From positions 1 through 12,367 of the forward strand of contig JACQEE010000223.1 of NCBI GenBank assembly GCA_016200725.1: a DNA stretch of 12,367 nt, given 5' to 3'. The stretch's first letter is position 1; each line of letters begins with the position of its first letter. This DNA comes from Chloroflexota bacterium. Its GTDB lineage: Bacteria > Chloroflexota > Dehalococcoidia > SHYB01. The notes beneath the pieces were generated by a model that was given only the letters and a program-made list of their open reading frames with translations, was not told where the DNA came from and made no database searches. Below are positions 1 to 7,687 of this stretch, piece after piece. Both the position numbers and the translations under genes were made by a program.

Positions 1-1
1 G

Positions 2-2188
2 CCTGGCGGCAGCCTCGAACGCCTCATGGGCCACCCGATCACGCTCGGCGACGCGTCGCGCATCTTGGCCGACGTCGCTGCTGGACTCGATGCCGCTCAT
101 GCCGCTGGACTGCTCCACGGCGATATCAAGCCTGCGAACATCTTGCGGGGCGAGTCTGGCTGGTATCTGAGCGACTTCGGCATGGCGATTCTAGCGAAGG
201 CTGCCCACCCGCTCATCCGCAGTGCCTACCGTACGCCCATGCCTGTCTACATGTCTCCCGAGCAGGCCGGTGGTCTTACGGTGACCGCGCGAAGCGACGT
301 CTACGCGCTCGGTGCCCTCATGTATCACTTGCTTGGCGGGCGTCCGCCTTACCTTGGTGGCGACCCCGCTACGATCGCGGCACGCCAGGCCGTGGGTCCG
401 CCTTCCTCGCTGCACGATCTCCAGCCACGCGTGCCTGTCGCGGTGAGTGGCGCACTCATGATGGCCCTCGCCGCCAACCCCGACCGGCGCTATGGCACAG
501 CCGGTCAATTCGCCGCAGCCATCTCCGATGCCGTCGCCTCGACGAACTCGGCAAGCCTTGTACTGAACGAAAGAGTTGCTGAAAGTACCCCCGCTGCCGC
601 TTCGCATGAGCCAGCGATTCCTGACGACCGAAGGCTCCTATGCGGCGTCTGCCACTTTCTCAACGAGCCCGGGCGAACACACTGTGCGAAATGCTGGTCC
701 ACCCTTGATCTGGCAAGCGAAGTCGAGGAGAGCGTCTTAGCAGACCGGGCGGCGAAGGCAGCAAAGGCTGCAGTGAAGCGAAATGCGGTCGTGGTCTTTG
801 GCGCGGCGCTGGCTCTTTTTGCCTGTGTGCTCGCCTATCTACTCTTCGCTGGCGGAGTACCGACCCCGACTACATCCGTCTCAGCGCTCTCTGCTCCCGG
901 AGACTGGGCGATGCACCAGCGCGATGCGCAACACACCGGCTTTGTCTCTGGGCCGGCGCCTGCCCTGACTGGTCGTGTTCGATGGCAACTTGTCGTGAAT
1001 GGCACGGTCTACTCCAGCCCCGTCGTCGTCGATGGTGTCCTCTACGTGTCGCTCGGCGACCGCCGCCTCGTAGCGCTGGATGCGGCATCCGGCGCCCAGC
1101 GATGGGAGACGCCAGTCGATGGGCTGAGTTACGGATCGCCCGTCGTCGCTGGCAACCTCGTTATCGTTGCGCTCGTGGATAGTCGCGTCCTGGCGTTTGA
1201 CCGCCAGACGGGCGATCGCGTATGGGTATTTAGGACCGTTGGCCCCATCTACAACTCCCCGCTCGTATGGCACGGCGAAGTCTTTATTGGAACAGGTAAC
1301 GGTTCGTTCCACGCCATTGATGCAGGCACTGGTCACGAATTGTGGACGATCCATGGGAACTCCTGGATTAGTTCGTCGCCGGCCATCAGCGAAGATGGCA
1401 TCGTGGTCTTTGGAGACCGCGATGGCAACGTCCACTTAGTCGACGCCAAGACAGGTCGCGTCCGTTTTCGCTTCCGCACCGTCGAACCAGTCGAGGCGCC
1501 CCCTACGATCGTCGGCAAGATTGCCTACGTCGTCACCGACAATGGCTCCGTCTTTGCGGTGGATCTCTCCGAGAGGCAGCGCCTTTTCGACCGCCAGTGG
1601 CTGCGCATCCGCACCCAACTGTGGGTTTGGGGCATGGGGAGCCAGCCCACGCAGCGTGGCGAAATTTGGTCGATCCGTTTCCCCGGTCGGCCAAGTGTGC
1701 CTAATGCACCTGCGATTGCCAACGACAAGATCTACATCGCGAGGCGGGATGGGCGTGTGATTCGACAGGATGAGGGGACCGGCAAAGTCGAGTGGAATGT
1801 TAAGGTGACGAATGCCATCGTTGAGCCGCCAACGGTCGTCGGCGATATGGTCTTTGTCGGCGGCGACGATGGGCGGCTGCGCGCTCTCGACGCGGCAACT
1901 GGCCAGACCATCTCGCAGTGGCAAGCCTTTGTTGGCTCGGGCATCTCAACCTCCCCGGTTGTTGCGGGCGATACAGTCTTCGTCGGCGCAACCACGCAGC
2001 GCGTTGAAGTCCGGGCCGTCCAGGTACCCTCGTCACAGAGCGCTGCGCCTGGCTGGTACTACCGGTACGCAGACTCCCCATGCACCAACGACGCTCCCCT
2101 GCACGGCCCCTATGAGGATGAGCAAACCGCCCTCATCCAGGGTGGCCTCTCGACCCCTGCCTGCGGTGTCCTGTACGCGCTCCAGTAG
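2..2188 (+). CDS. Membrane Ser/Thr protein kinase with zinc ribbon and PQQ-type beta-propeller (5' partial)
   Basis: The frame is open from base 2 and reads PGGSLERL before the first ATG (base 26), a typical kinase hinge stretch, so the true start lies upstream of the window. Numbering from that ATG: the catalytic loop is HGDIKPAN (31-38, Asp33, Lys35, Asn38), DFG is 50-52, SPE is 77-79, SDVYALG is about 90-96 and the end of the kinase domain is near 170. Gly replaces the usual Arg before the catalytic Asp, so this is a non-RD kinase. A zinc ribbon follows (CxxC-x11-CxxC, 206-223), then a charged Ala/Lys linker and one TM helix (254-275). The rest, about 290-667, holds about eight PQQ-like blades (SPVVVDG...LDAASG...W type), with an insert at 521-558. 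The tail (676-720) is WYYRYADSPC-rich with two Cys. Kinase and ribbon should be cytoplasmic and the propeller outside, fitting a receptor kinase; the ligand is unknown. hemW follows after 41 nt. Confidence 0.9.
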   Translation, partial: PGGSLERLMGHPITLGDASRILADVAAGLDAAHAAGLLHGDIKPANILRGESGWYLSDFGMAILAKAAHPLIRSAYRTPMPVYMSPEQAGGLTVTARSDVYALGALMYHLLGGRPPYLGGDPATIAARQAVGPPSSLHDLQPRVPVAVSGALMMALAANPDRRYGTAGQFAAAISDAVASTNSASLVLNERVAESTPAAASHEPAIPDDRRLLCGVCHFLNEPGRTHCAKCWSTLDLASEVEESVLADRAAKAAKAAVKRNAVVVFGAALALFACVLAYLLFAGGVPTPTTSVSALSAPGDWAMHQRDAQHTGFVSGPAPALTGRVRWQLVVNGTVYSSPVVVDGVLYVSLGDRRLVALDAASGAQRWETPVDGLSYGSPVVAGNLVIVALVDSRVLAFDRQTGDRVWVFRTVGPIYNSPLVWHGEVFIGTGNGSFHAIDAGTGHELWTIHGNSWISSSPAISEDGIVVFGDRDGNVHLVDAKTGRVRFRFRTVEPVEAPPTIVGKIAYVVTDNGSVFAVDLSERQRLFDRQWLRIRTQLWVWGMGSQPTQRGEIWSIRFPGRPSVPNAPAIANDKIYIARRDGRVIRQDEGTGKVEWNVKVTNAIVEPPTVVGDMVFVGGDDGRLRALDAATGQTISQWQAFVGSGISTSPVVAGDTVFVGATTQRVEVRAVQVPSSQSAAPGWYYRYADSPCTNDAPLHGPYEDEQTALIQGGLSTPACGVLYALQ

Positions 2189-2229
2189 TCCGCTTGTCCC
2201 CCGCCTGCGCCAGCCGCTAGGATGGCATC

Positions 2230-3414
2230 ATGCCGCGCGACCCGATCGCCTTGTACATCCATATCCCCTTTTGCGAGACGAAGTGCAGCTACTGCAACTT
2301 CAACACCTACGCTCGCCTCGAGCACCTGATCCCCGGCTACATCGAAGCGCTCTGCACGGAAGTTGATGCCTGGGGCGAGGCGCTCGACCATATCGGGGTG
2401 CGCACCATCTTCTTCGGCGGCGGCACGCCTTCGCTGCTGCCCGTCGAGGTGCTGGAACGGGTCGTTGCGCGAGTCCGCCAAGCGTTCGATGTGCAGTCCG
2501 ATGCCGAAGTGACGATCGAGGCGAATCCAGGCGACGTGACCCTCGAGAAGGCGCGGCGTTGGCGCGGCCTCGGCGTAAATCGGCTGAGCATCGGCGTGCA
2601 GTCCTTCGACGATGGACTCCTGCAGATGCTTACGCGGCGCCACAACGCGGCCCAGGCCGAGCAGGCGGTACGCACTGCGCAACAGGCAGGCTTCGACAAC
2701 CTGAGCCTTGACCTCATGTACGGCCTGCCAAATCAAACGCTGGATGTCTGGCGCTCGACCGTTGAGCGTGCCCTCGCCCTCCGCCCCGCGCACCTCTCGG
2801 CCTACGCCCTCACCGTCGAAGAAGGTACGCCGCTCCATGTCGAGGTGCGCCAAAAGCGCCTCCCGCCGCCCGACTCCGACTTGGCTGCCGACATGTACAT
2901 CACCGCCGAGGCGCTGCTCGAATCAGCGGTGTACAGGCACTACGAGATCTCCAACTGGTCGCGCCCCGGCCTAGAGTGTCGCCACAATATGGTCTACTGG
3001 CGCAATGGGCCATTCGTCGGCGTCGGCCCTGGCGCGCACTCTTTCCTGGACAACACCAGATTCTGGAACCTTCGCTCGCCGGCCGACTACATCAAGCGCC
3101 TGGCGCAGCCTCGCCCATCCAGTGGCTGGCACCCCGCGAACATTCCCGTCGTCGAGGACCGCGCGCAGCTCAGCGATGCGGAGATCGCCTCCGAGACCAT
3201 CATCCTCGCCATGCGCCTTGACGATGGCCTCTCACGCAACGAGGTTGAGCAAATCGCCGATGCCTCCGCCCCGCGATACCTCGCCGCCCTCGATGACGGC
3301 GTGCGTACGGGGCTCGTCCTGCGTGACCGCGAACGCTACCGGCTAACCCAGCGTGGACGTCTTCTCAGCAACGAACTCTTCGTCCGCCTGCTGGCCGACG
3401 AGCCGCAGCGCTAG
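2230..3414 (+). CDS. hemW: HemW, radical-SAM haem chaperone (HemN-like)
   Basis: 394 residues, close to the usual HemW length of about 380. The radical-SAM cluster motif CxxxCxxC is at Cys15, Cys19 and Cys22. Residue 24 is Phe; true HemN has a further Cys at that position, which argues against coproporphyrinogen dehydrogenase. Other family marks are FFGGGTPSLL (61-70), EANPGDVT (98-104), RLSIGVQSF (118-126), DLMYGLPNQT (161-170), and HNMVYW (252-257), the HNxxYW motif tied to haem binding in HemW. HemW binds haem and a [4Fe-4S] cluster and is thought to insert haem into respiratory proteins; it is often misnamed oxygen-independent coproporphyrinogen oxidase. The ATG at 2230 has AGGA at 2219-2222, seven nt upstream. 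It lies downstream of the kinase gene on the same strand and may be co-transcribed with it. Its stop codon overlaps the stop of the convergent small ORF. Confidence 0.93.
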   Translation: MPRDPIALYIHIPFCETKCSYCNFNTYARLEHLIPGYIEALCTEVDAWGEALDHIGVRTIFFGGGTPSLLPVEVLERVVARVRQAFDVQSDAEVTIEANPGDVTLEKARRWRGLGVNRLSIGVQSFDDGLLQMLTRRHNAAQAEQAVRTAQQAGFDNLSLDLMYGLPNQTLDVWRSTVERALALRPAHLSAYALTVEEGTPLHVEVRQKRLPPPDSDLAADMYITAEALLESAVYRHYEISNWSRPGLECRHNMVYWRNGPFVGVGPGAHSFLDNTRFWNLRSPADYIKRLAQPRPSSGWHPANIPVVEDRAQLSDAEIASETIILAMRLDDGLSRNEVEQIADASAPRYLAALDDGVRTGLVLRDRERYRLTQRGRLLSNELFVRLLADEPQR

Positions 3415-3719
3415 GCGTTGAGCAAGCGCAGCAGCGCCTGCAATCGCTGCGCGTCGTGGCCAAGGATGCCCGCTAGATACTTGCCCGCGCCTATGCGAAA
3501 GGCTCGGGCGTTGGCGTGCGCGTCCGAGGTGAGGCGCAGGCACGCGGCCACGGCGTGATCGATGGTTGGCGATGGCGTTGCTACAAGGAGTTGCAAGAAG
3601 TGCAGCGTCTTCGTGCAATCCCGTGTCTCGCCAGGAGTGGCGAGGCGAACGAAGGCGTGGATCCGCGCTGGTCGTGGCGGGAGTGTGTGGCGCAAGAGCG
3701 TCCCTTCACGATGGCCCAC
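3411..3719 (-). CDS. Small unknown protein overlapping the 3' end of nurA
   Basis: I do not recognise this family. The frame is open on the minus strand from about 3830 to a TAG at 3411. The chosen start is GTG at 3719, which has GAGG at 3728-3731 eight nt upstream and overlaps the nurA stop by 14 nt, giving 102 residues. Third codon positions are mostly G or C, as in real genes here, and the product looks like a soluble folded protein: an N-terminal basic part with RPARIHAFVRLATPGE, then helix-like stretches such as LHFLQLLVA, AVAACLRL and QRLQALLRLLNA. No TM helix or metal motif is visible. The same frame still looks coding upstream of the GTG (for example RLAGLRALDYPDFEAIV), whereas the nurA frame looks poor there. 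An upstream start, or a frameshift that fuses this part to NurA, is therefore possible. Confidence 0.55.
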   Translation of the reverse strand: MGHREGTLLRHTLPPRPARIHAFVRLATPGETRDCTKTLHFLQLLVATPSPTIDHAVAACLRLTSDAHANARAFRIGAGKYLAGILGHDAQRLQALLRLLNA

Positions 3720-4992
3720 GACGATGGCCTCGAAATCGGGGTAATCGAGCGCGCGCAGCCCGGCAAGACGAACTCGCCGCCGACAGGCCCTGCGCCGTGA
3801 GCGTATCGCCGACCAACTGCCAGAACACACGGCGGTCGGACTCGCTCACCACCGCCGCCTCGTGCGCCTCGCGCAGCGCGACCGGGTAGCCGTCACCTTT
3901 GCGGCACTGGTCGAGCACGAGTGAGTGCAATAACTCGAGCCGCGACGTATCCTGCGCTACCCACTCGGGCATCTCGACGCGCACCACTTCATCGCCAACG
4001 TTGACATAACAGAAACGGACCTCGTGCGGGCCATATTCTGCGCGCACGATTGGCGACTGGCTCGCGAAGAGATCTGACCGCTGCCCTGCGGCGAGCACAC
4101 GTCCGAATAGCGCTCGGTCCAACACACCGTCAGCGACCTCACCGCACTCGCGACGGCCCATACCACCCTTGCCGCAAATGTTGTCGCAGCCTCTCGTCTC
4201 CACGCCGTCGTGCGGGCACCACGCCACGCGCAGTACGTTCGTAACCTCCGTGCTCCGCGACCCGCTGATGTACCCGGCGAACGCCAGTGGCCGCCTGCGA
4301 CTCGCTTCTCGAAGCCTGTCAAGAGCCGCCAGGTAGCCCTCCTGCAACAGTCGCTGCTTCACGAAATCTGGGTAGCGCGTGCTCGACAACTCCCAGCGTA
4401 CCAGAGAGCCATCAAGCAGCACGACGACCGGCCCCTCGCCACGGTTCCTCTCGAGCGCCTCTGCAAGCGCCTCGATCTCCAGCACCGCCCGCATCGTTCC
4501 CATCAACACTTCGTCGATCGCCTGCTCGCGCACGGCCCCGTCCGGATCGCGAAAGGCCAGTTCCTCCGGTCCGGAGAACAAGCGTGGCTCACTCACGATG
4601 CTGGCCCCGCGCTCTTCTCCATACCGGATGGCGACCGTGCTCGTATTGAGCAGAAAACAACTCACGGGCCCGTGGTGATCGAGCGCGATCTGCGAGCCGT
4701 CGGCAGCAACCGCTACATAGTCCCCAGGGCTTGGCGGTGCGTCGAAGCCTCGCCCGAAATCGAGCGACTCGCCCGCTGGCAGCCCGGCGACGAGAAACGA
4801 GACTCGTTGACGTGGCGGCCCTGCCGCCTCGACTCGCTGCACCAGGGTCTTCGCTGCCAAGCCTCGCTCCAGAGGGTTGCGCAGCAGAGCGGCAGCACGG
4901 TCGAGCCGTTGCGTGCGTTCCTGCCACGAGGCGCGCAGCCCGTCACCCATCGCGCTAATTTGCGGTGCCGTCTTTCGGAGATCGAGGGACAT
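3706..4992 (-). CDS. nurA: NurA-domain nuclease
   Basis: 428 residues. The NurA fold is indicated by AADGSQIALD (Asp98) and VVLLDGSLVRWE (Asp194), the two conserved Asp-containing strands that bind Mn2+ in NurA. FAGYISGSRS (238-247) with TNVLR, and GYPVALREAHEAAV near 368-381, are also typical. NurA proteins are 5'-3' exonucleases/endonucleases that in archaea work with the HerA helicase in double-strand break end processing; no herA is in this window. An insert holds four Cys (259, 269, 273, 283) in a symmetric C-x9-C-x3-C-x9-C arrangement, possibly binding zinc or Fe-S (inference). The ATG at 4992 has no Shine-Dalgarno, but a -10-like box lies 8 nt upstream, suggesting leaderless translation. 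The last 25 or so residues (SCRAARARLPRFRGHRRGPS) have a codon pattern unlike the rest, and an overlapping ORF begins there, so a frameshift near 3780 cannot be excluded. Confidence 0.8.
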   Translation of the reverse strand: MSLDLRKTAPQISAMGDGLRASWQERTQRLDRAAALLRNPLERGLAAKTLVQRVEAAGPPRQRVSFLVAGLPAGESLDFGRGFDAPPSPGDYVAVAADGSQIALDHHGPVSCFLLNTSTVAIRYGEERGASIVSEPRLFSGPEELAFRDPDGAVREQAIDEVLMGTMRAVLEIEALAEALERNRGEGPVVVLLDGSLVRWELSSTRYPDFVKQRLLQEGYLAALDRLREASRRRPLAFAGYISGSRSTEVTNVLRVAWCPHDGVETRGCDNICGKGGMGRRECGEVADGVLDRALFGRVLAAGQRSDLFASQSPIVRAEYGPHEVRFCYVNVGDEVVRVEMPEWVAQDTSRLELLHSLVLDQCRKGDGYPVALREAHEAAVVSESDRRVFWQLVGDTLTAQGLSAASSSCRAARARLPRFRGHRRGPS

Positions 4993-5000
4993 CGTGGCTG

Positions 5001-5030
5001 ATTGTAGCGAGCAGACGACGGGCGCGTCAG
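5001..5030 (-). promoter_or_regulatory. Predicted nurA promoter
   Basis: On the minus strand, CTGACG (5030-5025) and TACAAT (5006-5001) are separated by 18 bp, a fair sigma70-type match. Transcription would start about 7 nt after the -10, at or within a few bases of the nurA ATG at 4992, leaving essentially no 5' leader. This agrees with the absence of a Shine-Dalgarno there. Pattern call only. Confidence 0.45.
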
Positions 5031-5040
5031 CACCCCTTTG

Positions 5041-5065
5041 TCATTCTGAGCGAAGCGAAGAATCT
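5041..5065. repeat. REP-like palindromic element between selB and nurA
   Basis: ATTCT (5043-5047) pairs with AGAAT (5059-5063). Inside, GA (5048-5049) faces GA (5057-5058), which can form tandem sheared G-A pairs, and the core is GCGAAGC (5050-5056), a heptamer known to form an exceptionally stable DNA mini-hairpin. The TCATTCTGAGCGAAGCGAAG sequence resembles a short palindrome that I recall as dispersed between genes in many bacteria; its copy number in this genome is unknown. It lies just after the selB stop (5077) and upstream of the nurA promoter, so it could also protect or end the selB message. Confidence 0.55.
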
Positions 5066-5076
5066 CTCTGTCGAGA

Positions 5077-6939
5077 TTAGCGCAGCACGCGCTCGTCCCC
5101 AACGCGCCGCGTTACGCGCTGCTGGTCCATATTCTCGAGCAGCGACTGCACATACTTGCGACTCGTCCCAAACATGTCGCGCACTTCCGCCAGCGTGATC
5201 TTGCCCGACTCCTTAAGCCGCGCCACTATTCGCTCGCTCATCTCGCGATACGCCGCTGCCGCGAAGACAACATCGGGACTCGTCCGCACCACCTGGCCTT
5301 CGTCGATCAGATAGTTCAGCAATTCCTGGTCGAGGTGTAACTCCGGCGGGGGGCTGTACGGCGACGCGCGGAGCGCCTTCAAGTAAGCGTCCACCTGCGT
5401 CCGCTGTCCGGGCGCGAGCTTGGTTTCGTGAGCAGGCAGTCCGACCACTGGCCCTTCTTCTTTGGCGATACCCTCACCCACCCATTGCTGCAGAGCCAGG
5501 GCAAAAATGGCTGGCGTCAGGCCCAGTTTCGCGCGCACTTCTTCCTTCGCCATTCCGCGCCGCAGCGGGGATCGCTGGTGGAACTCGGTCAGTACCCCGC
5601 GAAGTTGGCCGCCCATTTTCTGCCAGCCGGCCTTCGAGAACATCAGCGCCTGCTCGTTCAGCGCCCCTGCCGATAGGCGAATGACACGATCTTCTCGCTC
5701 TAAGGTCTCCAGCGCTGGTCGCACCTCGCTCCACGGGCGGTTCGTCGCCTTGGCGAGCACGCCCGCCGCACAAGGTTCGTGTGCCATCAATGCCTCGAGC
5801 ACCACTTCCTCAGGCGTCCCCGCCTCGATGACCTCCAGGCGCCCAAGCGTCGCCTCATCGAACCTCCGGTGCCGTTGCGCTCGGGGCTCGAGCACGTGCC
5901 CGCCGCCGATCGTGCCCCACGAACTGCGCAGGATGAAGAGGTCGCCTTTCACCAATGCCGTAGGCCGGTCGAGCCGCAACTGTGCCCACCCCGACGCGCC
6001 TGCCGCCAGCTCGTCGGCGTCCAACAGCCGCAGCCTCGCTGGCGATTCGAACGTACCGGTGTGGAACGTCACTGCCGCATTGTGGCGCATAGCGCCCGGG
6101 AGGTCGCGCACCAATTGCACCTGGACATCTACCGCGATGGTCGTTCCGAGCCAGCCCGGATTTGTGAGGATGTCGCCGCGCTCGATCTGGCCGTGGTCCA
6201 CGCCGCTGATGTTCACCGCGAGGCGTCGCCCGGGACCCGTCGACTCTACCTTCTTGCGATGGCTTTGCAACCCGCGGATGCGACCACGAAGTCCCGTCGG
6301 GACTATCTCGATCTCCTGGCCTACTGCCAGAGAGCCGTCGATGAGTGTTCCCGTCACCACCGTGCCGAACCCGGTCATCACGAACGAGCGGTCGATGTTC
6401 AGCCGCGGCCGCCCCAGGTCCTTGCGCGGCTCCGTCTTCGCGAGCGTCTCTCCAATGAGCCGCTTCAGCGCCTCGATGCCCTCGCCCGTCGCCGACGACA
6501 CCGCCGCGATAGGCGCGCCCGCGATACTCGTTGGGCCGATGGCCGCTTTTACATCCCCCGTCACTAATTCCAGCCAGTCTGAATCCACCAGGTCTTTCTT
6601 GGTCAGTACCACGATGGCCTGCTTCAATCCGAGGAGGTCGAGGATCGCGAGGTGCTCCCGCGTCTGCGGCATCACCCCTTCGTCGGCCGCGACGATGAGC
6701 AGTGCGAGGTCGATTCCCCCCACCCCCGCCAGCATGTTCCTCACCAGGCGCTCGTGCCCTGGCACGTCTACCACGCCGACCTCTTCGCCATTAGGCAGTT
6801 TGAGCCAGGCGAAGCCCAGGTCGATGGTCATCTCGCGCTCTTTCTCTTCCTTCAGCCGGTCGGGGTCTATCCCCGTGAGCGCTTTGACCAGCGTGGACTT
6901 CCCGTGATCGACGTGACCCGCTGTCCCGATGACGTACAA
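5077..6939 (-). CDS. selB: SelB, selenocysteine-specific translation elongation factor
   Basis: 620 residues, close to E. coli SelB (614). SelB is a GTPase that carries Sec-tRNA to ribosomes reading UGA before a SECIS hairpin. From the chosen start, G1 is GHVDHGKST (8-16), followed by [15 protein letters not shown]3 DVPGHE (58-63), TKKD (113-116, the usual SelB form of NKxD) and SSATGEG for G5. The EF-Tu-like barrel carries [10 protein letters not shown] (about 191-200). The C-terminal winged helices end in [10 protein letters not shown] and [12 protein letters not shown], the SECIS-binding type. The frame is open up to an ATG at 7038, but homology begins at [12 protein letters not shown], so I start at TTG 6939, which has GAGG nine nt upstream. 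The gap to the upstream hydrolase gene is 43 nt, so the two are probably co-transcribed. No selA, selD or selC is in the window. Confidence 0.93.
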   Translation of the reverse strand: MYVIGTAGHVDHGKSTLVKALTGIDPDRLKEEKEREMTIDLGFAWLKLPNGEEVGVVDVPGHERLVRNMLAGVGGIDLALLIVAADEGVMPQTREHLAILDLLGLKQAIVVLTKKDLVDSDWLELVTGDVKAAIGPTSIAGAPIAAVSSATGEGIEALKRLIGETLAKTEPRKDLGRPRLNIDRSFVMTGFGTVVTGTLIDGSLAVGQEIEIVPTGLRGRIRGLQSHRKKVESTGPGRRLAVNISGVDHGQIERGDILTNPGWLGTTIAVDVQVQLVRDLPGAMRHNAAVTFHTGTFESPARLRLLDADELAAGASGWAQLRLDRPTALVKGDLFILRSSWGTIGGGHVLEPRAQRHRRFDEATLGRLEVIEAGTPEEVVLEALMAHEPCAAGVLAKATNRPWSEVRPALETLEREDRVIRLSAGALNEQALMFSKAGWQKMGGQLRGVLTEFHQRSPLRRGMAKEEVRAKLGLTPAIFALALQQWVGEGIAKEEGPVVGLPAHETKLAPGQRTQVDAYLKALRASPYSPPPELHLDQELLNYLIDEGQVVRTSPDVVFAAAAYREMSERIVARLKESGKITLAEVRDMFGTSRKYVQSLLENMDQQRVTRRVGDERVLR

Positions 6940-6948
6940 GAGTCTAGT

Positions 6949-6952
6949 CCTC
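6949..6952 (-). promoter_or_regulatory. Ribosome binding site setting the selB TTG start
   Basis: GAGG on the minus strand lies nine nt before TTG 6939. The longer frame to ATG 7038 would add 33 residues, including four Cys, with no similarity to SelB, and would run into the end of the upstream hydrolase gene. The site and the homology boundary agree on the TTG. Confidence 0.65.
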
Positions 6953-6982
6953 GCATTTACTATTCGATTCGTGTGATGAGTG

Positions 6983-7681
6983 CTACGACCAGCGCAGTAA
7001 CAGTTTGGCCAGTTGTTCTGGCACTGAAAACATGCCATTTCGTCCTGATGCCAGTTCGAGAACTTCAGGTTTGTTGAGATTCTTTAGCAGATAGCGCTGG
7101 AACTCCGGCGATAGCGACATGTCCTTCGTCTGTACGATGTAACTGATAGGCACGCCCCGAGGCAATGTGCTCACGTGGATGGGCGTCTCCAGCGGCTTCC
7201 GCGGCTCCGGCGTAATCTGCGAGAGGAACCACCGGGCGGTCGCATCGTCCATGTCGCTGCAGAACACCTGACGCTGGCCTGCCGCCGCGATGCGCTCGGC
7301 CTCCAGTGGGCCCTTCTGCCAGCGCTTCGCCAGCATCTGTGCCGCGCTCGCCCCCTCGTCCGGCACCATGCCCCCCAGGAACACCACGCGCTTGAGTCGC
7401 GCTGCGAGTCGCGGTGCAGCGGCGATGACCGTGATTCCTCCCAGTGAGTGCCCCACGAGTACGATGTCGAGCATCTCGCGTCGTTCCGCCTCGTCGACCA
7501 CGCAGTTGACGTAATCGTCCAGCGTGATGCCCTCGTGTGGTTCACCCGCGCGAGCGCCATGACCGGGTAGGTCCGGCGCCGCGACGCCGCTGACCTTTCG
7601 CGACTGCTTGAGCAACGGCACAAGCCGCTGCCAGCACCACTCGCCCTGCGACCCGCCGTGTACGAGCAGATAGGACGTCAT
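6983..7681 (-). CDS. Alpha/beta-hydrolase-fold protein, catalytic His apparently lost
   Basis: 232 residues from ATG 7681. The N-terminus YLLVHGGSQGEWCWQRLVPL is the oxyanion-hole strand of the hydroxynitrile lyase / plant methylesterase-like branch. PDLPGHG (36-42) follows, then the nucleophile elbow GHSLGG with Ser79, and an acid candidate Asp187 in QTKDMSLSPEFQ. Where homologues carry the catalytic His (pattern GHxPMLSxPeeL), this protein reads GRNGMFSVPEQL (213-224), so His is replaced by Arg214 or Asn215. It may be a non-hydrolytic member or use another residue. No signal peptide is visible, so it is probably cytoplasmic; the substrate is unknown. An upstream in-frame start at 7744 would add 21 residues without homology. 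No Shine-Dalgarno is seen, but TATACT lies 6 nt before the ATG, suggesting a leaderless message. selB follows after 43 nt. Confidence 0.82.
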   Translation of the reverse strand: MTSYLLVHGGSQGEWCWQRLVPLLKQSRKVSGVAAPDLPGHGARAGEPHEGITLDDYVNCVVDEAERREMLDIVLVGHSLGGITVIAAAPRLAARLKRVVFLGGMVPDEGASAAQMLAKRWQKGPLEAERIAAAGQRQVFCSDMDDATARWFLSQITPEPRKPLETPIHVSTLPRGVPISYIVQTKDMSLSPEFQRYLLKNLNKPEVLELASGRNGMFSVPEQLAKLLLRWS

Positions 7682-7687
7682 GTCGGC

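Noticed and set aside
2189..2229. Terminator or promoter between the kinase gene and hemW
   Set aside because: The 41-nt gap shows no stem-loop with a T tract and no -10/-35 pair that I could support.
3706..3708. The TGA ending nurA as a possible selenocysteine codon, since selB is nearby
   Set aside because: The frame after this TGA reads as a shadow without protein-like character; the coding signal there is in a different frame.
3720..3785. LRALDYPDFEAIVV resembling a family 2 glycosyltransferase segment
   Set aside because: The sequence after it has none of the GT2 features (no DNxSxDG, no DxD) and the ORF is too short; likely chance similarity.
4210..5001. 263-codon + strand frame antisense to nurA
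   Set aside because: It has no domain pattern and no start signal; nurA shows conserved DGS motifs on the other strand.
5462..6907. 481-codon open frame on the + strand antisense to selB
   Set aside because: It is Ser/Pro/Arg-rich with no recognisable motif and mirrors the high-GC selB codons; selB itself has full-length family motifs.
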